Of a DNA stretch of 64,000 bases, positions 26,331 to 33,993 are shown one piece after another. Under the pieces are notes generated by a model. That model ran no database searches and was not told the origin of the DNA. It saw only the letters and a program-made list of their open reading frames with translations. Within the stretch, counting starts at the first letter, position 1. Each line of letters begins with the position of its first letter. The translations under genes were made by a program, and so were the position numbers. This stretch comes from Oscillospiraceae bacterium (GTDB taxonomy: Bacteria > Bacillota > Clostridia > Oscillospirales > Ruminococcaceae). Location: positions 1-64,000 of the forward strand of contig SVMZ01000006.1 in NCBI GenBank assembly GCA_015067185.1. Direction: 5' to 3'.

Positions 26331-27161
26331 ATGAAAATAAAAGAAGTTTGCGCCCTCACCGGACTCACAGAACGCACAGTTCGATATTATGAAGAGGAAA
26401 AGCTGATCTCACCCAAAACTACCGAGAGTAACGGGCGAACCTATCGGAATTACTCCACCGAGGATGCCTCCGATCTTAAGGTAATCGCTGAGCTACGAAA
26501 AGCTGACCTTTCTATTGATGAGATCAGACTGATGAAGAAAAATCCCAAAAAGATCGGGATCGTCATGGAGAAATATCTTTCCCGCCTTACTGAGGAAGTA
26601 GAAAGCAAATCTGTTTTACTGGAAATCTTCGCCAATACAGATTTTTCTGATATCAAGTCTATTTCTGCTTTGGCTTCCAAATTATCTGCCGGAACAGCCG
26701 GCAGACCGCTTCCCCGCTGTGATGTAGAGCCCGATTTTTCCAGATTTGAACCAGAAAAACCGGAGGACAAAGAAGCAGCCTTTTACCAATATCAGCAGCG
26801 GCAGCGGCGGCTTTACAATACGGGACAGATAATTGTTATTACGATTGCCATTATCAATATTGTCACCAGCATTATCTCTCAGTTTCTCAGCGGCTTTAAC
26901 CTTTTTTCTCTTATCCTTAATATAATACTTTCGTTCTGTCTGTTTATGGGTGTCTCCTGGGTACGCTGGTTGTTTGCTGTCAGCGCCGCTGTTTCCGTTT
27001 TCTTTCAGCTTATGCTGTTTATCTCTATTTCCTCGGAAGGAATGGAAACCGGGCTGCTGTTGCTTCTCATCTTTGAATTTTTATATTCTGCCGCCAGCAC
27101 TTTCCTGCTCTTTGCCCACCGCGGTGTATCCGAATTTTTATATACTCAAAAAAACGGTTGA
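26331..27161 (+). CDS. MerR-family regulator fused to a four-helix membrane domain
   Basis: 276 residues from ATG 26331 (GGGGTG upstream). The N-terminal MerR HTH (MKIKEVCALTGLTERTVRYYEEEKLISPKTTESNGRTYRNYS) is followed by a helical linker, then an acidic stretch. Four hydrophobic segments follow at about 167-185, 189-206, 211-233 and 240-263. A MerR protein anchored in the membrane is unusual; the membrane part may sense envelope stress or a lipophilic compound. Its own promoter has the MerR 19-bp spacer. No other gene shares the transcript. Confidence 0.85.
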   Translation: MKIKEVCALTGLTERTVRYYEEEKLISPKTTESNGRTYRNYSTEDASDLKVIAELRKADLSIDEIRLMKKNPKKIGIVMEKYLSRLTEEVESKSVLLEIFANTDFSDIKSISALASKLSAGTAGRPLPRCDVEPDFSRFEPEKPEDKEAAFYQYQQRQRRLYNTGQIIVITIAIINIVTSIISQFLSGFNLFSLILNIILSFCLFMGVSWVRWLFAVSAAVSVFFQLMLFISISSEGMETGLLLLLIFEFLYSAASTFLLFAHRGVSEFLYTQKNG

Positions 27162-27175
27162 CTTGCCTAAATAAC

Positions 27176-27220
27176 AAAAAGCAGAACAGGCATGATTTCG
27201 GTCATGCCTGTTCTGCTTTT
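27176..27220. terminator. Bidirectional terminator hairpin, shared with the recombinase remnant's 3' end
   Basis: AAAAAGCAGAACAGGCATGA (27176-27195) pairs with TCATGCCTGTTCTGCTTTT (27202-27220). The stop codon of the recombinase remnant lies inside the stem, so the hairpin probably came with the mobile element. Confidence 0.88.
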
Positions 27221-27363
27221 GTCAGTACATCTACGGGAATAAAGCCGATGAGGTCGTAGGAGATATGAATCTTCTGTTTCCTCTTACCGCTGGACTTGTC
27301 GGGTGCTTCTATGTAAGCCGCCTTTACAAGCTCTCTGAGAGTGTAAGGCAAAATTCTGTTAAG
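27202..27363 (-). pseudogene. C-terminal remnant of a large serine recombinase
   Basis: An open frame of 53 codons plus stop, without a start. It reads ...LRELVKAAYIEAPDKSSG, then K-rich residues and HISYDLIGFIPVDVL up to the stop. This is the conserved end (DUF4368-type region) of TndX/TnpX-like large serine recombinases from Firmicutes conjugative transposons. The catalytic N-terminal and DNA-binding parts are missing, and an in-frame stop precedes the fragment. The adjoining gene-free stretch 27364-27556 carries no recognisable recombinase sequence, only a spurious 51-codon ORF on the minus strand. Confidence 0.75.
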
Positions 27364-27556
27364 TCACTGTTTCTCTTTACCCTCTGGATACCTGGCAAGC
27401 AATACACGGCGGTACCCACTCGTGCATTTTTCAAAATTTCAGCGTTGCTGACTTTTTGAAAAATCTTGTTGGGCAACATCCCAAACCCTTTAACAAATTC
27501 TCAGAAATTGGCTACGCACCGTTGGTGCTGATATGATAGATTTTAGAATAATGAAA

Positions 27557-28339
27557 TTACCATTTATGTTTGCAATCGTCACATTCATACTGCTTGCCGA
27601 TTTTGCTTGAAGCAAGTCCTACAGTAGCGACTGATGCAGCGCGGTTCATTGTTCCAATCTTTTTTACTTTTTTAGATCCGCACATAGGGCAGGTAAACTT
27701 GTAGTCATTGTATTTTTCTTTGTCCCAATTCTGCTTGACCTCTTTGGGATCAGATGTAGCAAAGCTGTAAATCATGCCAACAATTAGTAAAGCCGCAAAA
27801 GTAAGAGGGAACACAAGCCACCACAATGCGAAATCACTAAATCCATCAGTAAGAAGGAACATACCAATAACATCAATCACCCCCACGGCTATTAACCATC
27901 CAAGGCAGCCCGCCCCAGAATTGTCATCTTGCTTATGGATATTTGTGTTCCGTTCTTCAGAATGTGAATCTACTTGCTTCATTTTCCCAAACTTAATTCT
28001 CATGCCTTTTTGCATAGTATTTTTACAATTTGGACAAGAGAGGACATTATTTGTTATCCACTCTTTTTCGGATATTTTTGTGATAACCCTATTTTGAATA
28101 TACTGGGACACTCTTGCACAGTTTTCACATTGCAAGCCGACTGTATTTTCTTCTAATGAAACAATTGAAAATCCCTTTGATATGTTGTTCTTTTCATTTG
28201 AAATACTATTTGATGGTTGAGACGAAATCTTCTCAGCTACCTTCTTCTGAGTATTCGCAAGCGGATAGCCACAGTGAATACAAGCCGATGCTTTATCTGA
28301 AATTTCTTTTCCACATTCAGGACATTTTATAAGTGCCAT
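27557..28339 (-). CDS. Zinc-ribbon membrane protein
   Basis: 260 residues. An N-terminal zinc ribbon (IKCPECGKEISDKASACIHCGYP, two CxxC pairs at about 5-25) comes first. A second Cys cluster follows (LQCENCARVSQ...LSCPNCKNTM, about 72-104), then two adjacent transmembrane helices (about 144-162 and 170-190). The C-terminal ribbon is FTCPMCGSKKVKKIG...YECDDCKHKW. Such proteins are common accessory genes in Firmicutes but have no assigned function; metal or nucleic-acid binding at the membrane is possible. AAGGAG precedes the ATG. It lies 11 bp downstream of the next gene on the same strand. Confidence 0.8.
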   Translation of the reverse strand: MALIKCPECGKEISDKASACIHCGYPLANTQKKVAEKISSQPSNSISNEKNNISKGFSIVSLEENTVGLQCENCARVSQYIQNRVITKISEKEWITNNVLSCPNCKNTMQKGMRIKFGKMKQVDSHSEERNTNIHKQDDNSGAGCLGWLIAVGVIDVIGMFLLTDGFSDFALWWLVFPLTFAALLIVGMIYSFATSDPKEVKQNWDKEKYNDYKFTCPMCGSKKVKKIGTMNRAASVATVGLASSKIGKQYECDDCKHKW

Positions 28340-28350
28340 ATTTTTTCTCC

Positions 28351-28758
28351 TTAATACTTAAATCTATTTGAAAACTTGGGATAAAGATTACGACAATCTT
28401 TAAACATTTGTAACTGTTCATCGAGCTGTCTGTTTTCGTTTTCAGTTAATCCGTTTACAAAATCCTCTTGTTCGTATCTTGTGGCAACTATCTTATGATC
28501 TTGCGGTTCACAAAACCTATCCATATCTTCCATCAGTGCAACTAATTGTATTTTATCATTATCGGATAAATCCTTTTGATTATATATAGATTGCATTTTC
28601 TTGTTGATCTGATATATCCTGTCCTCAAAAGGATATTTTCCTATTTTTTCTACGCTGCTAACACCTAAAATAACAACAATATCTATCCCGTTGTCTTTTT
28701 TAATAACATAACCAAATCTTGGAATGCTCTTGTTAAATATATCTCTTATAAAATCCAT
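28351..28758 (-). CDS. Hypothetical protein in the accessory island
   Basis: 135 residues, not recognised. It is charged and helical, with no signal peptide, membrane segment or metal motif (DIVVILGVSSVEKIGKYPFEDRIYQINKKMQSI...). GAAGGGAAATG precedes the ATG, and it directly abuts the zinc-ribbon gene, so the two are probably co-transcribed and may act together. Confidence 0.6.
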   Translation of the reverse strand: MDFIRDIFNKSIPRFGYVIKKDNGIDIVVILGVSSVEKIGKYPFEDRIYQINKKMQSIYNQKDLSDNDKIQLVALMEDMDRFCEPQDHKIVATRYEQEDFVNGLTENENRQLDEQLQMFKDCRNLYPKFSNRFKY

Positions 28759-28819
28759 TGTTCATTTCCCTTCGTTTTTACTATCCAAAATCTCGTTGTT
28801 TTCAATTTTGGTAAACAGG

Positions 28820-30013
28820 CTAATTGTTCAACAACCAATCCGCAATATCAACAATTTTTACGCCCTCATACTGATACTCGTCGTGTCGAGTACGAGCAAT
28901 GACCATCTTGGGATACGCATCCTTAATTTGAAGCAAGGGGGACACTTCACGTTCAAAAGTCTTTTCATCGCTGATATTGTCAGATACCTGTATATAAATC
29001 TTTTCGTTGCGCTTTATGGCAACAAAGTCAATCTCTTTCTTGTAAAGCACACCGACATAGACCTCATACCCCCTGCGGAGCAGCTCTATCGCAACCACAT
29101 TTTCAAGGATTCTGCCATAGTCCATATTTTTCGTGCCGAGCTTGGCATAACGGAAAGTATGGTCGCTCAGATAATACTTGTCGTTGCTGGAAAGATACTT
29201 TTTACCTTTAATGTCGTATCTGCGGACTTTATAAAAGGCAAAGGCGTTGCACAAATACTGAATATAGGAGCTGATGGTAACATGGTTGACCTTTTCCTTC
29301 AAGCCGCTGAATGTGTTTGTGATATTTCGTGCTGAGGTCAGGTTTGAGATATTATCCATAAGAAAATCCACAAGTCTATCCATCAACTGCATATTACGGA
29401 TTTTATATTTCTTGCGAATATCACGGACAATCAACGTATTGAAAACATCGGCAATATAATCATACTTGTCATCTTGATCTTTATACAGATAGGAGCCAGC
29501 CATGCCTCCCTCAATCATATACTTATCAACGGCAGCATACTTGTCTCTGTAACTGAAATACTGTATATATTCGCTGAACGAGAATGGGAATACCTTGATT
29601 TCAAATGTTCTCCCTGTAAACAGCGTAGCAAGGTCAGAACTCAAAAGGAAAGCATTTGAGCCGGTGATATATATATCAAATTTTTCGGATGCGTGCAGAC
29701 CGTTGATTGCTTTCTCGAAGTCGGTACACATCTGGACTTCATCAATCAAAACAAAGTTCTCTTTGCCAGCCGCATACTTAGAATTGATATAGTCGTACAA
29801 TGGTCGATATTCAAGCAAGTGGTCAAACTCCGGCAGGTTAAAATTGATTTGAATGATATTGTGGTCGAGTACATTCTGTTCGATATAGTTCTTAAATGCT
29901 TCAAGTAACTTAGATTTTCCGCTACGGCGAACTCCCGTGATTACCTTAATATCCGGAGTACCGATTACATTGATGAGTTTTTCTAAATATTGATTTCGAG
30001 TAATAAGTTTCAT
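28820..30013 (-). CDS. AAA-family ATPase with DUF4143 domain
   Basis: 397 residues. Walker A (KVITGVRRSGKSKLL, about 23-37) and Walker B (ENFVLIDEVQMC) define an AAA_14-type ATPase. The C-terminal part (ILENVVAIELLRRGYEVYVGVLYKKEIDFVAIKRNEKIYIQVS) is the DUF4143 region, which has a PD-(D/E)XK-like strand pattern (E-x-DFVA-...-IQV). These proteins are widespread accessory genes in gut bacteria; roles in defence or regulation have been suggested but none is settled. GAGAGGTG precedes the ATG and an inverted repeat overlaps its promoter. Confidence 0.9.
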   Translation of the reverse strand: MKLITRNQYLEKLINVIGTPDIKVITGVRRSGKSKLLEAFKNYIEQNVLDHNIIQINFNLPEFDHLLEYRPLYDYINSKYAAGKENFVLIDEVQMCTDFEKAINGLHASEKFDIYITGSNAFLLSSDLATLFTGRTFEIKVFPFSFSEYIQYFSYRDKYAAVDKYMIEGGMAGSYLYKDQDDKYDYIADVFNTLIVRDIRKKYKIRNMQLMDRLVDFLMDNISNLTSARNITNTFSGLKEKVNHVTISSYIQYLCNAFAFYKVRRYDIKGKKYLSSNDKYYLSDHTFRYAKLGTKNMDYGRILENVVAIELLRRGYEVYVGVLYKKEIDFVAIKRNEKIYIQVSDNISDEKTFEREVSPLLQIKDAYPKMVIARTRHDEYQYEGVKIVDIADWLLNN

Positions 30014-30035
30014 AGCGCATCACCTCTCGAAAAGT

Positions 30036-30083
30036 ATTATACCACATTTCTTACCATTTTCAATATATTTTCAAAAATGGTAA
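30036..30083 (-). promoter_or_regulatory. Promoter of the DUF4143 ATPase gene overlapped by an inverted repeat
   Basis: On the minus strand: TTGAAA, a 16-bp spacer and TATAAT (30036-30063). The -35 box overlaps an inverted repeat: TTACCATTTT (30051-30060) and AAAATGGTAA (30074-30083), 10 bp each with a 13-bp gap. This is a plausible operator. Confidence 0.55.
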
Positions 30084-30170
30084 ATAGAAACTCGCAAATT
30101 GGTCGTATTGATTAGTAAGCGACAAAATTATGTCCGCAGAAGTATTGCTACTCCTACGTGCAAACTAATG

Positions 30171-30419
30171 TCAACTTTCAAATTGTTTGTACTGAGTTAC
30201 TGCCTTTAGATAGGCTTCGGGATTGCCGTTGAGTATCAGATCGGTGTATGCAATCGGGGCATTGTAGATGAGATAGTCACGTTCTGACCGCTGATACACA
30301 TTGTCGACTATCTCATTTTCAACTGCAATGGTATCAATGGCAATCATAGTGCCGTTTGAGAACTTCAGTTCCATACAGGCCGCATCAAAGTTAAACTCGC
30401 AAGATAATAGGCGTTTCAT
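30171..30419 (-). CDS. DUF6061 family protein
   Basis: 82 residues: MKRLLSCEFNFDAACMELKFSNGTMIAIDT...NPEAYLKAVTQYKQF. This small family is found next to conjugative transposon genes in Firmicutes; its function is unknown. GGAGG lies upstream of the ATG. It supports the view that the island derives from a mobile element. Confidence 0.75.
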   Translation of the reverse strand: MKRLLSCEFNFDAACMELKFSNGTMIAIDTIAVENEIVDNVYQRSERDYLIYNAPIAYTDLILNGNPEAYLKAVTQYKQFES

Positions 30420-30462
30420 ATTAAAACCTCCGTAATTCCAATGATTTTGAGTTTGAGATAGA

Positions 30463-30504
30463 AAAAGAACGATGCTAATTCTCTCGACTCGACATCGTTC
30501 TTTT
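30463..30504. terminator. Perfect 12-bp hairpin with T-runs
   Basis: AAAAGAACGATG (30463-30474) and CATCGTTCTTTT (30493-30504) with an 18-nt loop, upstream of the DUF6061 gene. It may end transcription from either side. Confidence 0.65.
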
Positions 30505-30528
30505 CGTAGCTGTTTTCCAATCCTGTAA

Positions 30529-30569
30529 GACAGATGCCGTAAAATTATGTTTTTTACGGCATTACTGTC
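30529..30569. repeat. Long imperfect inverted repeat at the island's right side
   Basis: GACAG-ATGCCGTAAAA (30529-30544) against TTTTACGGCAT-ta-CTGTC (30552-30569): 16 paired bases with a 2-nt bulge. It marks the transition to the next plus-strand gene. It could be an element end, an operator or a terminator. Confidence 0.5.
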
Positions 30570-30703
30570 CTATCGACACACGGGAAAGGCTCTGCTTTTT
30601 GTTATTTTCTTCTTTTTTCCATTTTACAAGATGCAGTATTTCTTCTTCCTGAAAACACTATAGAAGTGAAGGCTTTCACAAGATTATTTTAAGGAGTTTT
30701 CCT

Positions 30704-31486
30704 ATGAAAAAGATTTTCTTTTCACTGGTTTCTTTTTGTCTGTTGATAACTTTGGTTCTCCCTCTCTCCGGCTGCAGCAATACCTGCTCCCTTCCCGCTG
30801 ATCCTCCGCAAAACAGAGAAAGTTACATTGGAGAAATCGCTCAGCTGTGGGAAAGCACGGCTTTAATCTGTGGCTGTGACGAAACTGCCTCTTCCGGTGA
30901 ACTGTATACAGTAGCTCTCTCCTCCCCAAAGCTTGTCGGAGCAGATGGCAAAGCCATCACTCAGGAGGATTTAAAACCCGGTATGAAAGTTCAGATTTTC
31001 TATACCGGCGGCATTCAGGAAACCTGGCCGGCCGGCTTCACCTCTGTCGAAAAAATTGCTGTAATGGAGGAAGGAACTGATCTTTTATCCATGTATTCTG
31101 ATGTGTTGAAAGAAATCTATATCTGCAGCGAAGGACTCAACAAGGACATCAATCTGATTGCACTGGATCTCACCAAAACCATCAATCTGACCGATGCTCA
31201 AAAATCTGCCCTTTCCTACATGGCGTGGAATGAGTTTGACCTTGATACTGTTCTCTCTACCAGCGAACAGCTGTGCAAACAAGGACTTATCAACGAAGAT
31301 GAGCTGTTTTTTGAAAACGGGATTCTTATTGAAATCTCCACCGAAGAGACTCCCGGCAAGAAAAGCTTTACTTTTTCCGTCTCCAAATGGCGAAGCGGGT
31401 TGGGAGCTGTCTTTTTCGAAGACTGTAGTGCTAAATATCGCTCCGGTCACTGGCAATATACACTTGGCGGTGCAGCAATTTCCTGA
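30704..31486 (+). CDS. Hypothetical lipoprotein
   Basis: 260 residues. It has a lipoprotein signal peptide (MKKIFFSLVSFCLLITLVLPLSGC, lipobox LSGC). The first domain (about 45-120) has a short OB-like beta pattern with KPGMKVQIFYTGGIQETWPAGFTSVEKI, as in DUF3221-type proteins. The second domain (about 130-260) is unassigned. AAGGAG lies 7 nt before the ATG. It is monocistronic, with a bidirectional terminator after it. The product should be exported and membrane-anchored; its role is unknown. Confidence 0.8.
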   Translation: MKKIFFSLVSFCLLITLVLPLSGCSNTCSLPADPPQNRESYIGEIAQLWESTALICGCDETASSGELYTVALSSPKLVGADGKAITQEDLKPGMKVQIFYTGGIQETWPAGFTSVEKIAVMEEGTDLLSMYSDVLKEIYICSEGLNKDINLIALDLTKTINLTDAQKSALSYMAWNEFDLDTVLSTSEQLCKQGLINEDELFFENGILIEISTEETPGKKSFTFSVSKWRSGLGAVFFEDCSAKYRSGHWQYTLGGAAIS

Positions 31487-31531
31487 TTTTTACCCCAATA
31501 CTTCGTTAACGTCTTAACATACTACAGTGCA

Positions 31532-31570
31532 AAAAAACAAACTCCCACAACCCTTGGCTGTGGGAGTTTT
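31532..31570. terminator. Bidirectional terminator
   Basis: AAACTCCCACA (31539-31549) pairs with TGTGGGAGTTT (31559-31569); T-runs occur on both strands. It ends both the lipoprotein and the HPr genes. Confidence 0.88.
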
Positions 31571-31599
31571 CTCTGCGAAAATATTCTTTTCGATGGGTC

Positions 31600-31863
31600 T
31601 TATTCAACAAAACCCGAATTGACCAGGCGTACGAGTGCATCGACAGCATTCTGCTCGTCAATACCATCAGCAATGACTTTAATCTCTGTTCCGCCTACGA
31701 TTCCGAGCGAAAGTACACCCAAGAGGCTTTTGGCGTTCACTCTGCGCTCCTCTTTTTCAATCCAGATAGAAGACTTGAACTCATTGGCTTTCTGGATGAA
31801 GAATGTTGCCGGCCTTGCATGCAGACCAACCTGATTTTGAACAGTTACATCTTTAACATACAT
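31600..31863 (-). CDS. ptsH: Phosphocarrier protein HPr
   Basis: 87 residues. His15 in GLHARPA is the PEP:PTS phosphorylation site and Ser46 (NAKSLLGVLSLG) is the HPr kinase regulatory site, so both PTS transport and CcpA co-repressor functions are conserved. It has its own promoter. It lies downstream of trmD on the same strand, in the place where rplS is often found. Confidence 0.95.
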   Translation of the reverse strand: MYVKDVTVQNQVGLHARPATFFIQKANEFKSSIWIEKEERRVNAKSLLGVLSLGIVGGTEIKVIADGIDEQNAVDALVRLVNSGFVE

Positions 31864-31939
31864 TTTAAGTACTCTCCTGTTTATCAGCTTGTTAGCTCCG
31901 GTTTGGGTTCAGCGTATATATAAAACTTGTGTTAATATT

Positions 31940-31967
31940 ATTATACCATAACTTTAAAAACCGTCAA
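31940..31967 (-). promoter_or_regulatory. Predicted promoter of ptsH
   Basis: On the minus strand: TTGACG, a 16-bp spacer and TATAAT, about 77 bp before the ATG. Confidence 0.65.
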
Positions 31968-31971
31968 GAAT

Positions 31972-32018
31972 TCTCCCGAAATAACTTGCCACCCTCGGGA
32001 GATTTCTGCTAAATCTCC
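31972..32018 (-). other. Two overlapping, mutually exclusive hairpins downstream of trmD
   Basis: TCTCCCGA (31972-31979) pairs with TCGGGAGA (31995-32002), while GGAGATTT (31998-32005) pairs with AAATCTCC (32011-32018). Both stems are perfect 8-mers sharing 31998-32002. They may be the trmD terminator region; no strong T-tract follows. Confidence 0.4.
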
Positions 32019-32096
32019 ATATAATCGCAAAATCCTCAAAGGTTGCTTGTACCAAATACCCAAAAAGTTTTCAACATAATATACAAAACACTCAAT

Positions 32097-32861
32097 TTAT
32101 TTTTCCGCTTCTGTTTTCCCTTTTTCCGCCCAAAGCTTCTCTACCAGCTTCTTTTCTTCCTCTGTCAGGATGTTTATCTTGTCTCCTTCCAGCATATCCG
32201 GGCGTTTCAACGCCGTTCTTTCCACTGATTTCATCCTGCGCCACTTCTGAATATTCAGATGATGACCGGAGAGCAGCACCTCAGGAGTTTCTCTTCCGCG
32301 CCACACAGCCGGACGGGTATAATGCGGATATTCCAGTAAACCAGAAAAATGGCTTTCTTCTGTAAAACACTCATCATCCGCAAGAACCCCTTTGCAAAGA
32401 CGGGCAACACAATCCACAAAAACCATAGCCCCCAGCTCACCGCCTGTCAGCACATAGTCGCCGATGGATACCTCGTCATCCACAATTTCTTCCAGCACGC
32501 GCTCATCAATTCCCTCATAATGACCGCAAATAATGAAAAGGCTGTCCATTTTGCTGTATTCCAAAGCCATACTTTGTGTCAACGTTTTGCCCTGCGGAGA
32601 CATATAGATTACTCTGGGTTTTACCTCTCTATCTTTGCAGGCATCTTCCCAACACAGATAAACCGGCTCTGCGCGCATGAGCATTCCCATTCCACCGCCA
32701 TAGGGAGGGTCATCAATGCGGTTATGCTTGTTATTGGCATAGTCTCTGATATTATGACAGGCAATATCCAAATACCCCGCTCTTCTTGCGCGGCCCACAA
32801 TACTTTCACCCAAAAAAGCCTCACACATTTCGGGAAACAACGTTGCTATATCAATCCTCAT
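32097..32861 (-). CDS. trmD: tRNA (guanine37-N1)-methyltransferase
   Basis: 254 residues from the ATG at 32861, which overlaps the end of rimM by 11 nt; a TTG two codons earlier is less likely. The SPOUT knot motifs PYGGGMGMLM, SPQGKTLTQ, CGHYEGIDERV and SIGDYVLTGGE are all present. TrmD methylates G37 of tRNAs reading CNN codons, preventing frameshifts. It is the last gene of the ylxM-ffh operon here. Confidence 0.97.
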   Translation of the reverse strand: MRIDIATLFPEMCEAFLGESIVGRARRAGYLDIACHNIRDYANNKHNRIDDPPYGGGMGMLMRAEPVYLCWEDACKDREVKPRVIYMSPQGKTLTQSMALEYSKMDSLFIICGHYEGIDERVLEEIVDDEVSIGDYVLTGGELGAMVFVDCVARLCKGVLADDECFTEESHFSGLLEYPHYTRPAVWRGRETPEVLLSGHHLNIQKWRRMKSVERTALKRPDMLEGDKINILTEEEKKLVEKLWAEKGKTEAEK

Positions 32862-33372
32862 TGTCAAACAATCCCTTCAGCGGCCTGATTTCCATTTTCC
32901 CTGCTTCGATATCGCGGGAAATTACAACACCGGGAATGGAAGGAATCAGCTTTACCGAACCATCCTCGAATTTTATATGATACACGTCATTGGCGCCTGT
33001 CTTGCTGACATCACTGATAACGCCGTATTTTTTTCCATCGTCCACATCGAATACCTCAAGACCGATGATATCCTGTATCAGATATTCTCCTTCTTCCAGT
33101 TCGATATCCTTTCTGTGGGCATAGATCACCTTTCCTCTGAGCTTATCGGCCTGCTCGATCGTCTCTACGCCCTCTACCTGCAGAATAACTACATTTTGCT
33201 GTACTCTGGCGCGCAGCACCTTGACAGCGGCATAGTTATCTGCGCCTTTGTTGAAATAGAGAGTCTTAAATCCTGTTAACTCTTCCGGTGAATCACACCA
33301 GGGGTATACTTTAAACTCACCTTTCAGTCCGTGAGTTGTTACAATTTTACCGGTCTCGATATACTCTTTCAT
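32851..33372 (-). CDS. rimM: Ribosome maturation factor RimM
   Basis: 173 residues from ATG 33372 (GGGGAAG 6 nt upstream); an ORF extension to 33405 adds 11 residues with no ribosome site. The N-terminal RimM domain (ETGKIVTTHGLKGEFKVYPWCDSPEE) and the C-terminal PRC-barrel (QDIIGLEVFDVDDGKKYGVISDV...LIPSIPGVVISRDIEAGKMEI) are clear. RimM binds S19 and helps mature the 30S head. Its last codons overlap the trmD start. Confidence 0.96.
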   Translation of the reverse strand: MKEYIETGKIVTTHGLKGEFKVYPWCDSPEELTGFKTLYFNKGADNYAAVKVLRARVQQNVVILQVEGVETIEQADKLRGKVIYAHRKDIELEEGEYLIQDIIGLEVFDVDDGKKYGVISDVSKTGANDVYHIKFEDGSVKLIPSIPGVVISRDIEAGKMEIRPLKGLFDNED

Positions 33373-33443
33373 AAAAATCTTCCCCATGATTGATTTAAGC
33401 GCCAAAAGCGGTAACGCATTTGACGCTTAACATTCTGCCGTTT

Positions 33444-33677
33444 TTAATCGATTTCAACAGCGATTTTCAGGTCGGAACGATTGGCGGCCGCACGAATTAC
33501 GGTGCGGATAGCCTTTGCAATCCTACCCTGCTTGCCGATCACTCGACCCATGTCCTCCGGTGCAACATGAAGATGGAGCACAGTTACGCCCTCTTCATTG
33601 GGAGCATCGGTTTCAACAGTCACCTGATCTTTATTCTCGACAAGTCCTTTAGCGATTTCGATCAGCAAAGCTTCCAT
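33444..33677 (-). CDS. khpA: KH-domain RNA-binding protein KhpA (YlqC)
   Basis: 77 residues, essentially one KH domain with the GxxG loop at 48-51 (RVIGKQGRIAKAIRTVIRAAA). Homologs bind RNA as dimers with KhpB and affect cell elongation and division in Firmicutes. It lies between rpsP and rimM, the conserved position of ylqC. Confidence 0.94.
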   Translation of the reverse strand: MEALLIEIAKGLVENKDQVTVETDAPNEEGVTVLHLHVAPEDMGRVIGKQGRIAKAIRTVIRAAANRSDLKIAVEID

Positions 33678-33702
33678 AACGAAATCCTCCTTCTCAAGTA
33701 TG

Positions 33703-33945
33703 TCAGATGATCTCGTTGTTCTTCAGAATCTTGCGTACGGTATCGGTGGGCTGAGCACCATTGGCAATCCACTGTTTTGCCTTCTCAGCGTCTACCTTAA
33801 CAACTGTGGGCTCCTTTGTGGGATCATAGTAACCGATCTCCTCAATGAACCTACCATCGCGGGGATAACGCGAATCAGCGACAACTATACGATAGAACGG
33901 AGCCTTCTTTGCGCCCATTCTGCGAAGTCTAATCTTAACAGCCAT
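33703..33945 (-). CDS. rpsP: 30S ribosomal protein S16
   Basis: 80 residues from ATG 33945, chosen because GGAGGTG lies 6-7 nt upstream; the ATG at 33960 overlaps this site. The sequence [41 protein letters not shown] is diagnostic. It is part of the ffh-rpsP-khpA-rimM-trmD operon. Confidence 0.98.
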   Translation of the reverse strand: MAVKIRLRRMGAKKAPFYRIVVADSRYPRDGRFIEEIGYYDPTKEPTVVKVDAEKAKQWIANGAQPTDTVRKILKNNEII

Positions 33946-33993
33946 CTCTGTCACCTCCATAATTTTTATAAATCTATGTCACCCGTTTCGGGA

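Larger units (their letters stand above)
27176..30570. mobile_element. Probable remnant of an integrated mobile element with cargo genes
   Basis: The left part is a serine-recombinase 3' end. Inside are AT-rich accessory genes on one strand: a zinc-ribbon protein, an unknown protein, a DUF4143 ATPase and a DUF6061 protein. The right part carries two long hairpins (30463-30504 and 30529-30569). DUF6061 proteins and DUF4368-type recombinases are typical of conjugative transposons of gut Firmicutes. The exact ends are not defined; no flanking direct repeat was recognised. The extent is inference. Confidence 0.45.

Noticed and set aside
27265-27459. Plus-strand 64-codon ORF
   Set aside because: It is the antisense of the recombinase C-terminal remnant.
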